Assembly (NCBI GenBank): GCA_003956705.1
Contig: QZCP01000136.1
Span: forward strand, 43,255 to 107,254
Length of the DNA: 64,000 bases
Direction of reading: 5' to 3'
DNA from: Brevipalpus yothersi
Lineage: Eukaryota > Arthropoda > Arachnida > Trombidiformes > Tenuipalpidae
Made by a program: the position numbers and the translations under genes. The notes under the pieces were generated by a model. It searched no databases, was not told where the DNA came from, and worked only from the letters and a program-made list of their open reading frames with translations. Within the stretch, counting starts at the first letter, position 1. Each line of letters opens with the position of its first letter. Below, in pieces: positions 27,151-40,291 of the stretch.

Positions 27151-29386
27151 TTGCTTCCTCTTCCTCTTCCAGTTACTGAGTACTGAATGATTGTGATTAC
27201 AGGTGATCAATAGCACTTATTGACGTCTGAATCACGTATTACTTCTCATTTTCTCGGACGAATTGGCTTTCACGAGACCTTGATCGTGGATACATTCTCT
27301 CACAACGCAACTTGTGTGTCAACCTTTTCCAGTTCAGTATACCAACACTATGTTGTGATCAATTTTTGTATCCATCAATTCTTTCTCCAATTCTCGACCC
27401 CCTTTTCCTCAAGTCTCACTACCTTGTCCATCTTATTTTGATCACTCACCTGTGTGAATAAATGGACACAGTCACGCGGCCAATAAATGATTCTCTCTGA
27501 CCAAATTACCTTTTACTTTCTCTCTTTCTCTTTCTCTCTTGAGTGACTAAGTATAATACGTAAAAAAGGAAGAAAAAAAATCATTAGAACAACAATTTTT
27601 CTGACTAAAGTAAAGGTATTTTTTATCTGTACATGTGTATGGGTATGTGTCTGATTTTATTTACGTGATACACTTGAACTGATACTTTTTTGTTCATTCA
27701 CTGTCTCTCTCGTTTAACTCAAACGTCTGTCTGATATGATGTCTAACCTCTGTGAAGTATACGGTGTCTGATCGAGCAATAAGTTTTTTGGTGTGTACAC
27801 ACTTTTCGGGTTCAGAGTCTGGGAAAATTTTTCTTTTCCTCTCAAAAAACTATCAGCATTGAAACTTTTCTCGTTCTTTTTCGCTTTCTTTTTTTTTATG
27901 AGTAACTCTAAAGTGTATTGATGTGTATACATGTATGTATGTGTATGTGTTTGTTTGTGTGTGTGTGTGTGTGTGTGTGGAAAACCTTATCGACTGTGTT
28001 CCACCATGAAATCATTCGAAAAAGAAGAGAATATTTCTCTTCACCCATCTTTTTCCAACGCAAATCATATTCTACATAGAGAGGGTGGAAAATTGAGTGA
28101 AATGATATTTTTCTGCTATCCCCTTTCTCAAACCTATTCGCATTCCTTTCTCTCTTGTGAATAGCAAAACTACATTCAAAGTGAAAATCTATCAACATGA
28201 TCAATAGTAAAAATACTGAACGCTATACACACACACACAAAGTTGATACAGTCTCTGATTTCAATTCGTTCCTATCTTATATTTCTCTTTCTCTCTCTCT
28301 CTCTCGATCTGAATGAATAATGTATTCCGTTTACGGACACGAGAATACCCAGAGATAGAAAGAGAAGGGGAAAAAGATACCCTTCCACCTTCTATATTTT
28401 CACATATATTCTATATTCTACGTATAACATTTTTGCTATCACAGTGTGTGTGTATGTGTGTGAAAGAGAATATGAATTCTATTGAGACGGAGGATATTCA
28501 TGACATCGCCATGGGTAGACACATTGATCATGAATGTCTAGTAGTAAAATGCGCTTGGAATCGGGTGATGATAGATGATGACATGAAATGAAGATCATCA
28601 GCCAACTGCCGAGATACATTTTTTCGTTTTTACCATCGAAAAATATTCACAAAAAAACGCAATGGAAAAGAAAATTTTGAAACATTCTTTTTGGAAGGAT
28701 TGCAAAACTTTACCCCAGCGAAAAAGAGAGAGAAATTTTACTCTTTTGCTTGATGATATCATGAGTCAAAAAAGAAAAACGAAACTGATATCATTCTAGA
28801 ATATATAGGAAGTGACATTAATACAGATAATATTCGCAATTCTCACGCGAAAACTGAGAGAGGAATACAAAGTTTGATGAATATTGTCTCCTAGGCAAAG
28901 TTTGGTTTGTGGAAAAAACTCTTCCAGACAAACGAATTCAACATCAGAAAGCTGAAATAAGTCATTTTTCTTCCTAGATCAATTTTATCTGGGCTTATGA
29001 AATGATTCAAAAAAATTTGACAAATTTTTCAGAATTACCTTGCATCAAACAATTTCGTGTTGCTTGAAGAAGATGAGAAACTTGGCTCACAATTCACTCT
29101 TGTTTCCACAGATAAGCTCAACAAAGTAGATAAGTTTGTTTTCAATCCATTGTTTCAAAAAGTCGAAAAGTCAAACACACATGGAATAGGTACATGTCAC
29201 AAGCTTAAATTCTCATCATAAACTTTATCCAATTAGGCTAAAATTCTGATGAAAAAAGTCACTGATAATGTTCCATGAACAGTTGGCTAATTCAGACTTC
29301 CGAGTGGGCTTCACTCATATACATGGAACAGGAAAAGCATCAAGAACACTACTGAGCGTGTTGGAATATGAGCTTAAATCTTTTAT

Positions 29387-29782
29387 CTATTCTTTATTCT
29401 CTATTTCGTGGGAGTAGATCCTGATATTCTGGGAATCATGCGCGAATGATAATAGTTGAGAGGGAAAAAATAGAGAAAAAGAGCAGAAAATATGAGATTT
29501 ATCGTTTTTGTCTTCCATTTTCATGGGAAAAGATGAAGACTCTTGAGAAATATCAACAACAACAGCAATAACAACAATTCTCATCAAGGATGGATCAACA
29601 TTTTGTCCATAAATTGTGATATGATCATCAGGGATTCCTTCAATATCTGCTAGAATGAGCTGAATATACTGTCTAATTGCTACCAATGTTTGAAGATAGA
29701 CCATTGAAAGGGCAAAGATTCCGATTTCCTTCTCATTTTCACGATATGAACATGTACTAATAGTATTTACCAAATTGTACAT
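29387..29782 (-). CDS. Unidentified open frame downstream of the Dok-like gene
   Basis: A 131-codon minus-strand frame, 320 bp beyond the Dok-like stop. About 80 residues in its middle are free of low-complexity sequence (for example LQTLVAIRQYIQLILADIEG) and a plausible splice acceptor precedes the segment. No domain is recognised. It may be an exon, a gene fragment, or chance. Treat as unproven. Confidence 0.2.
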   Translation of the reverse strand: MYNLVNTISTCSYRENEKEIGIFALSMVYLQTLVAIRQYIQLILADIEGIPDDHITIYGQNVDPSLMRIVVIAVVVDISQESSSFPMKMEDKNDKSHIFCSFSLFFPSQLLSFAHDSQNIRIYSHEIENKE

Positions 29783-30101
29783 GTATCAGGCAATGTTTTC
29801 TCTGGAACTTTCACATATATATCATTCTGAATATTAATGGTAACAAGTTTCGAAGTTGAAGGGCAACAATTTGCGAAGAGTAATCGATTGGCAAAAGGGG
29901 ACACATTAATAGGTTCAAATGGAAAAAAATACTATCAAATTTAATCGTACACAACACGAGACTAGATCAATTTGACAGGATGGAATAGAAATTTTAACAT
30001 CCTTGGTGACAAAATTATCTCAAGTAAAAAAACAATTGACTCAAATCAGAGTATCAAATCACTCGATTGCGGATACCATAGCAAACTATAAAATATTAAC
30101 T

Positions 30102-33100
30102 TCAATCAGAAGTTCGTTTCATCACAAGTGCATATTCAGCATCATTTTGAACATAATGATCGGGATCAAATCCAACGCACACTTTACGTCGAAAATTATC
30201 CACTTTCACATCTCTATTCATATCAACAAACGAATTGGGTGTTGGTAAACCATTGCAATTGCCATCAACCATACACAGATCTGGTGGAAGCTCACGAGAG
30301 GAACAATTTTGGCTTGAATAAGGTCGAGGAGATGATGATAATTTTGGTGGAATATGGCCATTTGTTAGAGCTGTATGGGAAGGTTTTACGGGAGCTGATG
30401 ATCCACTTATGGCAAACAGATCATCTGATACCTCTGAGTAAAGAGATTCCTCTTCAATTTGATGATGATTATTGACCATTGAATTGTCTGATGAAGTGAG
30501 TTTTGCTTGCTCTTTGTCATCAGGCTCACGAGAGGAAGACTTACTGTAGCTTCCTTCATGAGTTTCCGGGATTATATGATCTAATTTAACACTCTTTCGT
30601 TGATTAATTAAATTTGCAAAATTATCCACAAAAATTGAGCGAATAGTGGCGGTAAGTTTGGATATAGCATGAGGATTACGGTGACATTTGCCTATCCCAT
30701 TCATTTTGACATCAACTTGAGGACTTCCACTTCCGGTGGGACTCTTGTTAACGGTCACTTGGATTGAATGGCCATTCAAGGGTATCTCATAGTGATTTTC
30801 TCCTTTGGGCTCAATTTTCAGACCAAAAAGCTCTTCTCTGGAAACAAAAATCGGATCTTCATACACTACACCAGATACCTCTCCAGATACCGATTCATTG
30901 CCAGTATTAGATTGACTATCTTTAGATGAGTTCGGAGTTAGATCATGTCGGCTTTGATGTTGGGCAAGTTCTGGTGTGGGACCACTCATTTTAGCTCCTC
31001 GAGCTGGAGCTGTCACAGAACCATTGACTGATGGATATGAATTGGTATCTTTTCGAATTGGAACAACAATAGATGCATAACCAGCATCACCAGATACATT
31101 TCTCATCGCATCGCCGGCTACTTGATGGGATCCTGTTGGAATACCGTTCACTTTGAGCTTATTATTATGATTTGGGCCATTTTGGTGTTCTATCGGCGTC
31201 CGAAGCATTTGACGATTAGTTGGTGTTGAGATTCGCTTTTTGACAGGAGGACCACAAGCTGATGTTGTGGTGGTGTTTGAAATATGAGAAGATCTTGATG
31301 AACGAGAGTTATGAGTTAATGATGGTGAAGAAGATGAAGAGTTTGTGTTTGGTGATGATGAAGGTGAAGATGAATTGTTATTTAAGGATTGAGATGATGA
31401 TGTATTCTCTTTTGAGGAATGTTGATGATGATGGGAGTGATTGGAATTGATAGGAACTGAATCTTTAGGGTCAGAAATTTTCAAATTCACTTTGGGTGGC
31501 GATAAATCTGTCGATGATGATGGATTAGATTTGGATGATGAAGAAGATGTCGTACTTGACTTTAAAATTGACTTGATTGTAGTTGTTCCATTTGGTGTTG
31601 TAGATGGTGATGATGATGATGATAAAACTGGTGTATTTGGAGCCACTTTACCTCCACTACCAGTACCAGCACCATTATTGTTGATGTTTTTACAGTTTTT
31701 AAAAAATTCAGACAGACAGACCAATTGACCCTCTTCTGTTTGTGTTACTTTCAAATTATTAACATGACTAGCAACACTTTTAAATATTGCAGTACCCTCT
31801 GAACTTATAAAAGCAAAAAGTCCTTCGCCCGATGAACATTTTCGACCAGCTTCAAGGGAAAAACCTTCTTTAGTACAACCATATCGACGAATATTTCGAT
31901 ATGGCCATGTCCACAAAACTTTACCACATCGTTGGGCCGGTCTCACCTCTTCGGCCATTGATACTGACGTTGGAGTCAATATTAAGTAATAATGAGCTTC
32001 GGTGGTCAGTTTACAACGCTGTGTGGCCTCTGATTCTAAAATTTTAACTCTAAAAACTTCCGGTACATCAATAGATGAATAGAGAGTATTTTCCTCTTGC
32101 CGATTGAGCGAACCGTTGAGGCCACCATCAGTACCACTGTTGTTATTGGCATTCAAATCGCCGTTTGACAATGATGATGGCTTCATAATTGAACTGATCG
32201 CTGTTACACTTGAATCTGTTTTCATGATACCTTTAGAATGAATTTGATGAGCGGAATGATTCGAATTATGATGGCCACTATTGTGATGATGAATCTTTCC
32301 ATGTCCATTCTTTTCCAGGTCACTTGGATTACCATTGCCAATACTGCCATTACTTTTACGGTGAACTGAGCTTTTAGCGGATACTGCTTGCTGTTTTGAA
32401 CCACTATTATTCATCTCTTGCTGGTTATTAGATCGGACTTTAGATGCTATTATATGACCACTATGCATCGACGGTATGTGTCCAGAAGTGGTAGTATTAT
32501 TAGCGGTAGTAGTCGTGGTAGTAGTAGTGGTAGTAGTAGTAGAAGTGGCCGCTGTTGTTGCGGTATTAGTATCAGTAATACTTGTGGCATTGTTAACTTG
32601 AACGCTGAAAGCGGCCAGTCGAAGTGAGGTTAGCCACTCGTTCATTTCCTGATGTGATTCTGCGGACAGTAGATGAATGGAATCTTTTGAACGTATCTGA
32701 TGATGGATGAAAAATGAGAAATGTATATAAGTATTAGGCCAATAAGAAAAAGAAGAAGATGAAGAAGATGAAGATGAATAAGGAATAAGAATGAGAACCA
32801 AAAAAGAGAGAAAGAATAGATAGAGAGAGAGAGGAAAAAAATTAAGAATAGCTGTCAGAAAAGGAAGGAGTAGTACCGGTAATATAAAAATTTGGAACAG
32901 ATAAATTGCAATTAAACCGATATGTCCAAAATATTATGAGAAACCCAACAAGATAGTAAAAGTTAGTGAGTGAGAAAGAAAGGAGTGAAAAAAACTTTCA
33001 TCACCAGAAAAATGTGGGCGGCATTCAAATGGCTTTTCAAAAACCTTAGCAAAATTGTTGATAGCTTGAGTAATTGTAGACCCTTTTCTGTGGGGTGTAT

Positions 33101-34339
33101 GAAAGCGATTTAATATGTGTGTGTGTGAGAGTATGTGTGTGTGCTTGCGAATCATGGCAATATATCTGAAATCTGGCTGAAAGTTTCCATCCCATATCAT
33201 GACAAGATTGAGATCAGGTAAAAGTAAAATATTATTACGCCAATACTATTGCATGTCAATAGAAGATTTGCTCCTTCACTTGAGAAGAAACCGAGAAAGA
33301 AATAGAAGGAAAGAGAAAGAGAGAGAGAGACAGGCAGACAGAATGAAAGAACAGATCTATCTATCATTTTTATAAGCCTGATTAATTCGAAAGCTCGCCC
33401 ATTCTCAATGACCACCTTCTTGTATTGGTTTAGGCAAAAGAGAAAAGATTTCATTCAAACACACACACATCATGACCCAAATAGATTGGGAAGCACGCTT
33501 TCACTAAAATATTCAGATGGTAGTAATAGTACGAATTCGGTTAACAATTTGGCCTCTCGATCAGTTGAAAAATTGAAATGAAACGATAAAAGTTGAGGTT
33601 CATGCTGAAAGTTTTGACGAAAGCGTGTTGCCGATACGATTCGATCATCGAAAGTACAATTCAGTCACACACATATATACACACATGAAAATCGATAGAG
33701 AATCATATGAAGATTGATAAAGATTTTGAAAACCTTGAAGACCTGTCAGAATAGATATGAAAATCATTGTGATTGGGTGCCAAAAAGCCTTTGTAGTGTC
33801 AAAAAAAAGTGAGACATATTCCAGGTAAAAATGAATACAGCCCTTCAAAAATTCTATTCAACACACACAAAGTTTGATGTGTGATGAAGGTTTGAGGAAA
33901 CTTGTGTGTATGTGTGTATGTAGACAACTTTATCTCGATGCAACATGAGATGTTGCAACGAAGGAAAAAATATCATCATCCAAGAATCAGAATAGATGTC
34001 CATTATATGGGAAAATTCTGGGTGAATGAATGAGGTGAACAGGGGTGTGTGTGAAAGAGAGAGAGATGGAGAAAGAAAAAAGAAAGAGAGAGAGAGAGCG
34101 AGACTGACAATAATAAATTGCTCAAGTTGAAATGAAAAACATGAGATAAGAAGAAGAAAAATTATTTTCGATGAAGCATGCGATATAGCAGAGTGAACGA
34201 AAAAAACAAAAGCAAAAAGACATAAAAATACACCAAGGAAACTGTCTTCGCTTAGGTAAGTGAGAGAAATCAGAAAGAAATCAAGGTTAAAATGAATCTG
34301 ATTCATAATTAATCATTAGGCTGAGAGAAAGAAAGAGAG

Positions 34340-34400
<61 letters not shown>

Positions 34401-35727
34401 CAAAGCCGAAGGCTTTAGATTTCTGAAAATCTTTTTCCCGCCAAGCATTTTCAATGCCACCCTGCAGCCTAATTTTTGTGATAGAGATAGAGAGAGAAAG
34501 AGAGATGGAGGTATACAGAATTGAGTTTCCCCCCAATTTTGTGATCCGTTTTGGGGGGGTATTTGTATGTGTGCTGGTTACCTCGAAAACATATTGTTGA
34601 TTTTTTTGGGGCGATTCGACCAGCTTATGGCATTCGTTTAATGGAATAATTTTGACTGCATTATTAGATTTTCGAGTGAATGCATCTTCATTGTCGAATA
34701 CTTCCAATCTTTGTACACCAGCGAGACTACGCTTAAATAATACGCAAAACTTCCTGCTCCAACACTGCGGAAGAGAGTGAAAAAATAGAAATGTGTAAGT
34801 GAAAATGGATGAATAAGTGAAACGAGAAAAAATCATCATCATGATTGAAGACAAGAGACCAAAACGATACAGTGGAGTGAAGAGAGAGAGATGAAATGAA
34901 AGAAATGCTCAATCTACTTGAGCTGTAACAATATTTTCTTTTTTCATGAATGGCTGATATTTGAATGATAGAGATTTATGTATATATATATAAAAATATT
35001 ACTTCGGACCAAAGAAATGATCATCGAATAGGTGAGCAATGAAAGAAGGAGCGTTTATGTATCTTTTTTACCTCCTCTCATGTGTATATGGTATAATATG
35101 GTATGCTGATCAAGTGGCCTATCAAGTGGATGTGATTGTTGCCCATCAAGTTACAAAGCAGTGCGTTTCAACGAATAACGGTACTTTCATAATAAAATAT
35201 ATATGTGTATGCATGTGTATGAATGAACATTAAAATACTTTGCTCACATCTGAAAAGGTACTCTTTCTCTCTTTTATCTATCTCGATAGTGTTGCTGGTG
35301 GGACAAGTGTGAAAGGCTATGATGGAAGAGGAAGATTAATTTTCATACATCATAAAAAGTAATGATAAGAACATTTTGAAAGTTGAATTTCGATTGAGAC
35401 TTTATGTACACCTCTCTTTATCTCTCTCTCTCTCTTTCTCTCTCTCTCTTCTGTACAACCTATTTTTTTCGTTAGTTCGTTGATATGTTCGCTTCGTCCG
35501 TACATTCGTTCAATATGAATGGCACATAATTCGATGAAGATAGAGAATATGGATGACCAATAAGTAACACTGTTCATTTTACTGGTTATTATGCAGTAAA
35601 AAGAAAATTTTTTTTTCTACTTATTCTGTTAAGCAAGTATTACTCTTATAATTTCTTGCCTCCTTCCTCTTTGATCTTCAAAAATTTATCTTGTGTGTTA
35701 ACCGTTTTCCTGAATCACACTTTTTTA

Positions 35728-35793
<66 letters not shown>

Positions 35794-36162
35794 CTTCTCG
35801 CTCATATACACTTGTCAGTATGTGGGTCATGTAATTCTAATTATGCTGATGATTAAATCGAAAATTGTACAGCTACCATCATCATCAACATACACATACA
35901 GACACACATTTACACACAAATAACATGTAACTGTCCACCAATATTTCCACCAGCCATCATGGTCTTCATTTTTGTTTCAGCCATCAAGCCTCAACACAAT
36001 GTGAAAGCAAATACGTACACACACATACAAAACATACACTACATAAACAAATCTTTTTCGACATGTTTGTATGCGTATGTGTGTGTGTGTATACATCAAA
36101 TACTGATTCTTATATCAAATTTTTCATCTTGGCCAGCATCTTAGCGGCCTAGAAAGAGAGGA

Positions 36163-36193
<31 letters not shown>

Positions 36194-36780
36194 TAAAAAG
36201 ATCGTGTAGATGCTGAAATGAACACACATTTGCTCTCTTTTTTCCATCTCTCTCTTGCTCTCTCTCTCTCTCTCTCTCTCTCCCCACAAACCCACCCAGA
36301 CCACGAGATAGAGTAACAATAAGAAAAATGCAAATAATGGATATAATAGTAACGATATAATAATGATGATCGCGGGCAAAGTATCTCAACAATTTATCAA
36401 GAGAGCAAGCCAAGTGATGAAAACAGTAAAAATAGGAAAGTCATAGAGAAGAAGAAGAAGAAGAAGTGAAAGAAGAAAAAGAATGAGTAGAGGAGAAGAA
36501 TGATATAATGTAAGAAAATATAATGTGAGGGGATCAAATAGGGAAGATTATGAGAGTATTTTGTAAAAAACATTCATCATCATCTATTTTGTTAAAGGTA
36601 TCTTCATATTACGAATTCCAATGTAAATGTGCATTTCAAAATATACAGTATGAGAGGAAAGAAAGATCTTTACAACTAGAGAAGCTTAGCTCTTCGTTAC
36701 AGATAGTAAAATTTCTATTCGCAGGTAAAGGTAAGGAGAGCTTAAGGTAAAGGTGAATGCATAGTAAAAGATGGAGAGAT

Positions 36781-36830
<50 letters not shown>

Positions 36831-37193
36831 TTGATCAAACTAGTATCATTAAAGTTACTCATGGCAGCGGTGGTGGTAGTGGGCAGTGGATGCCTGATTT
36901 TCGACCTCAATATGGACCTTTGATTAATGGAAATGGGCTTGGATCCTGACTTGACAGGTTCAGATAGCAATGATCTGAGCAATAAGAAATAACCGAAAAA
37001 AAGGAAGAGAGAGAAAAAGATTTGACTCTCACTTACTTAGATGATGTTCAAAATAGTTGAACACATTCATGGCAAGTGATGGAGGAATGTTCACCATGAA
37101 TTGATGTCTGATATCGATACTAGTGTCACTGTTTTGATTATTTCGAAAGATAGAGGAAGAGATGAGAGAGGTGAAAGAAGATGGACTGTGTAT

Positions 37194-37224
<31 letters not shown>

Positions 37225-38040
37225 AAGGAAGATAAGTGCACCAAGTGCTGATGAAAAATTTTTTCTCCTCTCTTTCTCTTTCTTTGGTTTAAATTAATTC
37301 AAATTCTCTCTCTCAAAGCAATGTGCCACTTGATTTGCTATGGGATGGAAGAGGCTTATTGGGCTGGTATTTATCCAATTTCAAAGAGCTTTGGCGTGTT
37401 GATGATGTACTTAAATTTGATCCAAATTGTTCATCTGATGTTATTATGCTTTTGGATGATGATTTTAAGGGTTGAAATGTTTCGGAATGCATCACTTTGG
37501 ACCCTCTAATTTCAAAAGAATAGGATTCAATTGAGAGAGTATTTTCCATACTAATTGACATCGAATCCACATCTTGAAGCTCATCATCCGGCAAATATTT
37601 CATCTCCACCTCAACGTGATCATCATCAGGCTTACCGCCGAATATTTTGCTCCCCGATTCTCTAGCTTTTCTCTTTTTACGACTTTTAAGAAAATTTCGA
37701 AGTAATAACAGCATATTGTGTATCTATCAAAACACTATCGTACAGATATCAACAGCAATCAAGTAGAGTTCAGAAAAGAGGGAGAAAGAGAAGTAAAAGA
37801 AGCAGGAAGAAGAAAAATGAAGGAATTTTTCAAAACAAACCGAAATAGTTTAAGGATACGAAGAATAACAATCTGTGCTCATTAAAGATGTAGATTTCAT
37901 GATGAATTTCATGATTATTCAGGGTAGAAAAAGAGATTACATTCCATCGTAAAGTAGATTCTTTTTCCCTCCTCATCTTACCAAAATGTTCACCAAATCA
38001 TCCATTATAAGTGACCACAGAGAAGATGGAAGAGAGAGAA

Positions 38041-38089
<49 letters not shown>

Positions 38090-38615
38090 CAAAATCAAGC
38101 AATTTATCCAAGAAAGTAGTAAGAGAGAGAGGTCAAGATCCTTCAAGATTTTGGAAATTCTTCTTCTTTTCAAACTATATGTATCGCTCATTTTACAATT
38201 CCATAAGCTTCAGTATACAAGTCTGGATAATTTTCTTTTCCGTAATAGTCAATAGCTTTTTTATCCTTCCGGTAAGTGGGAGGAAGAAGAGAGTAGCACA
38301 TGAAATGCTCCTGAATCTCATCTTTTGAAAGATGAAATTATAAAGCTTCATCTTTCATGGAGCTCTCTATCCCTCACAATAGCCGATTATAAACACAGAT
38401 GATTAAGAGATTCATGATGTCCATCGTGTATAGAATGGTCACTTGTTTGTTTATGTTCAGAACGTATATATATGTGTGTGTATGTGCTTGAATATCCTTA
38501 AATGCACACTTGTACACACACTTGTACTCACCTGTTTGAGTTTCAAGAAGATTGGCACATGCAGGTACAAATATCCAGATTTCACTATTTGTTGATCAAT
38601 ATGCAATTGATCCAT
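30102..38615 (-). CDS. Dok/IRS-type adaptor with PH and PTB domains, 3 exons
   Basis: Predicted 953-residue cytoplasmic docking protein acting downstream of tyrosine kinases. Exon 1 is 38532-38615 (28 codons, ATG at 38615, encoding VKSGYLYLHVP, the first PH strand), exon 2 is 34582-34764 (61 codons, starting CWSRKFCVLFKRS) and exon 3 is 30102-32696; all junctions are phase 0 with GT/AG ends. The PH domain covers about residues 10-115 and ends with HQEMNEWLTSLRLAAF; the IRS-type PTB domain is about 303-405, with TWPYRNIRRYG and a C-terminal helix IFKSVASHVNNLK. The rest is low complexity: a poly-Thr run after PH and Ser/Asn/His runs after PTB. Candidate phosphotyrosines are Y701 (YEDP) and Y725 (YEIP), both YxxP as in RasGAP/Crk SH2 sites of Dok proteins (known), plus Y842 (YSEV) and Y944 (YALV). 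Intron 1 is 3.8 kb, intron 2 is 1.9 kb. Dok rather than IRS or FRS is inferred from PH followed by PTB and the YxxP sites. Confidence 0.88.
34338..34400. repeat. (GA)n microsatellite in Dok-like intron 2
   Basis: About 30 GA units just beyond exon 2. Confidence 0.95.
35732..35791. repeat. (CT)n microsatellite in Dok-like intron 1
   Basis: About 30 CT units in the first intron of the Dok-like gene. Confidence 0.95.
36783..36828. repeat. (GA)n microsatellite in Dok-like intron 1
   Basis: About 23 GA units. Confidence 0.95.
36840..37130 (-). other. Possible exons of an unidentified minus-strand transcript
   Basis: Two short candidate exons within Dok-like intron 1. The first, about 37031-37127, follows an acceptor and encodes DIRHQFMVNIPPSLAMNVF and more before a CTAA|GTAAGT donor. 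The second starts after a CAG at about 36974 and is open in one frame, while joining the two in phase 1 ends at a stop within about 25 residues. No family is recognised. They could belong to the small nested gene at 37.3-38.0 kb, to a Dok isoform, or be spurious. Confidence 0.3.
37313..38005 (-). CDS. Candidate small two-exon gene nested in Dok-like intron 1
   Basis: Exon 1, 37982-38005, would encode MDDLVNIL; exon 2, 37313-37723, has a TTGATAG acceptor and continues in phase 0 with IHNMLLLLRNFLKSRKKRKA, giving 144 residues ending in SSGTLL. The first 20 residues are hydrophobic (possible anchor) followed by a strongly basic patch, then an acidic/Ser-rich tail without simple-sequence repeats. 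Same strand as the host gene. Because exon 2 is also phase 0, it could instead be an alternative exon of the Dok-like gene giving a truncated PH form. Function unknown. Confidence 0.45.
38045..38088. repeat. (GA)n microsatellite
   Basis: About 22 GA units, just upstream of the candidate nested gene. Confidence 0.95.
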
Positions 38616-39459
38616 TGATTATGATGAATGGAGAGCAACGATGATTGTATTAAACGACAACAAATCATGAGATGAATTGGAATGAAAAATAATAATCCAT
38701 TTGAATTGGTATAACAATATTTATCCCATAGATCACAATTGATGAATGTATCACATCGATAGTTGCCACTGATTAACATGACAACATTGAGCGGCAAAGA
38801 ATTAAATGAACAGTATCATTATATCATTATCCGAATTATGAGTAAATACCTATTGAACCGGAAAAACTTTTATCAACACAACATGTGATCACACTTGTTT
38901 GTATCGCGTGTTTACGTTTATCTTGATGATACTTTTCTGTCTCTCTCTCTCTCTTCTTTTTTTTGTTCTTTTTCACATAAAATTTTGAAGAAGATTAAAG
39001 TCAACCCTGATCATGATGAATACATTAAGCAAAAGTGGCCATAATCCGTTAGTGTGACACAAGGATTCCAGTAACATGATTTCAGGACATTAAAATACGA
39101 ATATACATTTTACAAGCATTCAACTGGACGGAAACTTTACTCAAACGAAATGAGTATCCAGAATGAACGAGAAGTGAAGAGAGAGAGAGAGAGAAAGCCA
39201 AACAAGCGCGCCAGCTCAAAAAGCTTCTCTTACTTCTCTCTCTCTTCTCTCTTACTTCTCTCTCTATTCTCTCTCTCTTCTCTCTCTCTCTTCTCTCTTT
39301 CTTTTTGGTGGACACACTTCTTATTATTACTTCTTGGTGTTAAAAACGATACACATACACAAAATGTTTGATGTTTTCAAGATGAACAACTCTGCATGCG
39401 GCGAATGAATTATGAATGAGAAGGGTTTTACGGACAGTTTGGAATACATTCCACAATTT

Positions 39460-39494
<35 letters not shown>

Positions 39495-40243
39495 CTTTAG
39501 CAAAGATTTTTTCGGAAGGTTCTAGCCTCTCTCTTTCTCTCTTTCTCTTGAAATTTTTTCTACCTCACATTTTAAGTAGGGGTGGGTGGAAGAGAGAGAG
39601 AGAGAGAGAGAGAGAGCGAAAAGTTCTGAGAGATATATATTCTGGATCGAGAGAAACAAGTCTTCCTCCTCCCACTTCTCTTCTTCTTCTTGTTCTTACA
39701 CTTTCTGGTCTCTTTCTTTCTTTCTTTCTTCCTCTCTTTTTCTCTCTCTCTCTCTTTCCTCCGGTGATTGGCTCAGCATCCTTTTGCCTCATCTTCATAC
39801 CTGTTCAGCTTCACGCTACATTCTTTGACCTCATCAAAAAGTGAGCTTCGTTTGCCGCATCTTTTTCTTGCCCTCCACATTCAAGTGGATTGAAATGAAT
39901 GAATAGTGAAAAAAGAAGGTGGAGAGAGAGAAATAGAATTGTTTGAATAAGATGATAGTGATGCTTGAGGTAATCTTAGAAACGCTAGGTAAACGTCTGT
40001 CAAACCTTTTTTCCGATGTGAACCAATGTTTTCATCACCTCATGCATGATACAAGATTCACGCTGAGAGAAGAAGTGAAAGAGATGAAGAGGATGATGGC
40101 AAAGAAGGAGGAGGATTGAAAAACAGTCAAATATCATTCATTCATTGCTATTATAATCACAATTTTTGCCTGTTGCAATCAGATAGTATGTAAGTGAATA
40201 ATGACCCATTGAACAAAGGTTAAAAGATATGATTTATATTTTA

Positions 40244-40249
<6 letters not shown>

Positions 40250-40288
<39 letters not shown>
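40250..40288. repeat. (CT)n microsatellite
   Basis: About 19 CT units. Confidence 0.9.

Positions 40289-40291
<3 letters not shown>

Larger units (their letters stand above)
15975..29386. other. Long gene-poor interval
   Basis: About 13 kb upstream of the Sidestep-like gene with no coding region I can support. It contains many short and long GA/CT tracts (for example 17288-17311, 19872-19890, 22179-22233), some CA/GT runs, and an assembly gap. It may hold untranslated exons or the promoter of the Sidestep-like gene, but no site could be recognised. Confidence 0.5.

Noticed and set aside
31262..31728. Plus-strand frames opposite the Dok-like third exon
   Set aside because: Antisense shadows of the Ser/Asn-rich coding sequence.
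39416..39844. 142-codon plus-strand frame
   Set aside because: Built mostly from CT/GA repeat translation (Ser, Leu, Arg, Glu runs).
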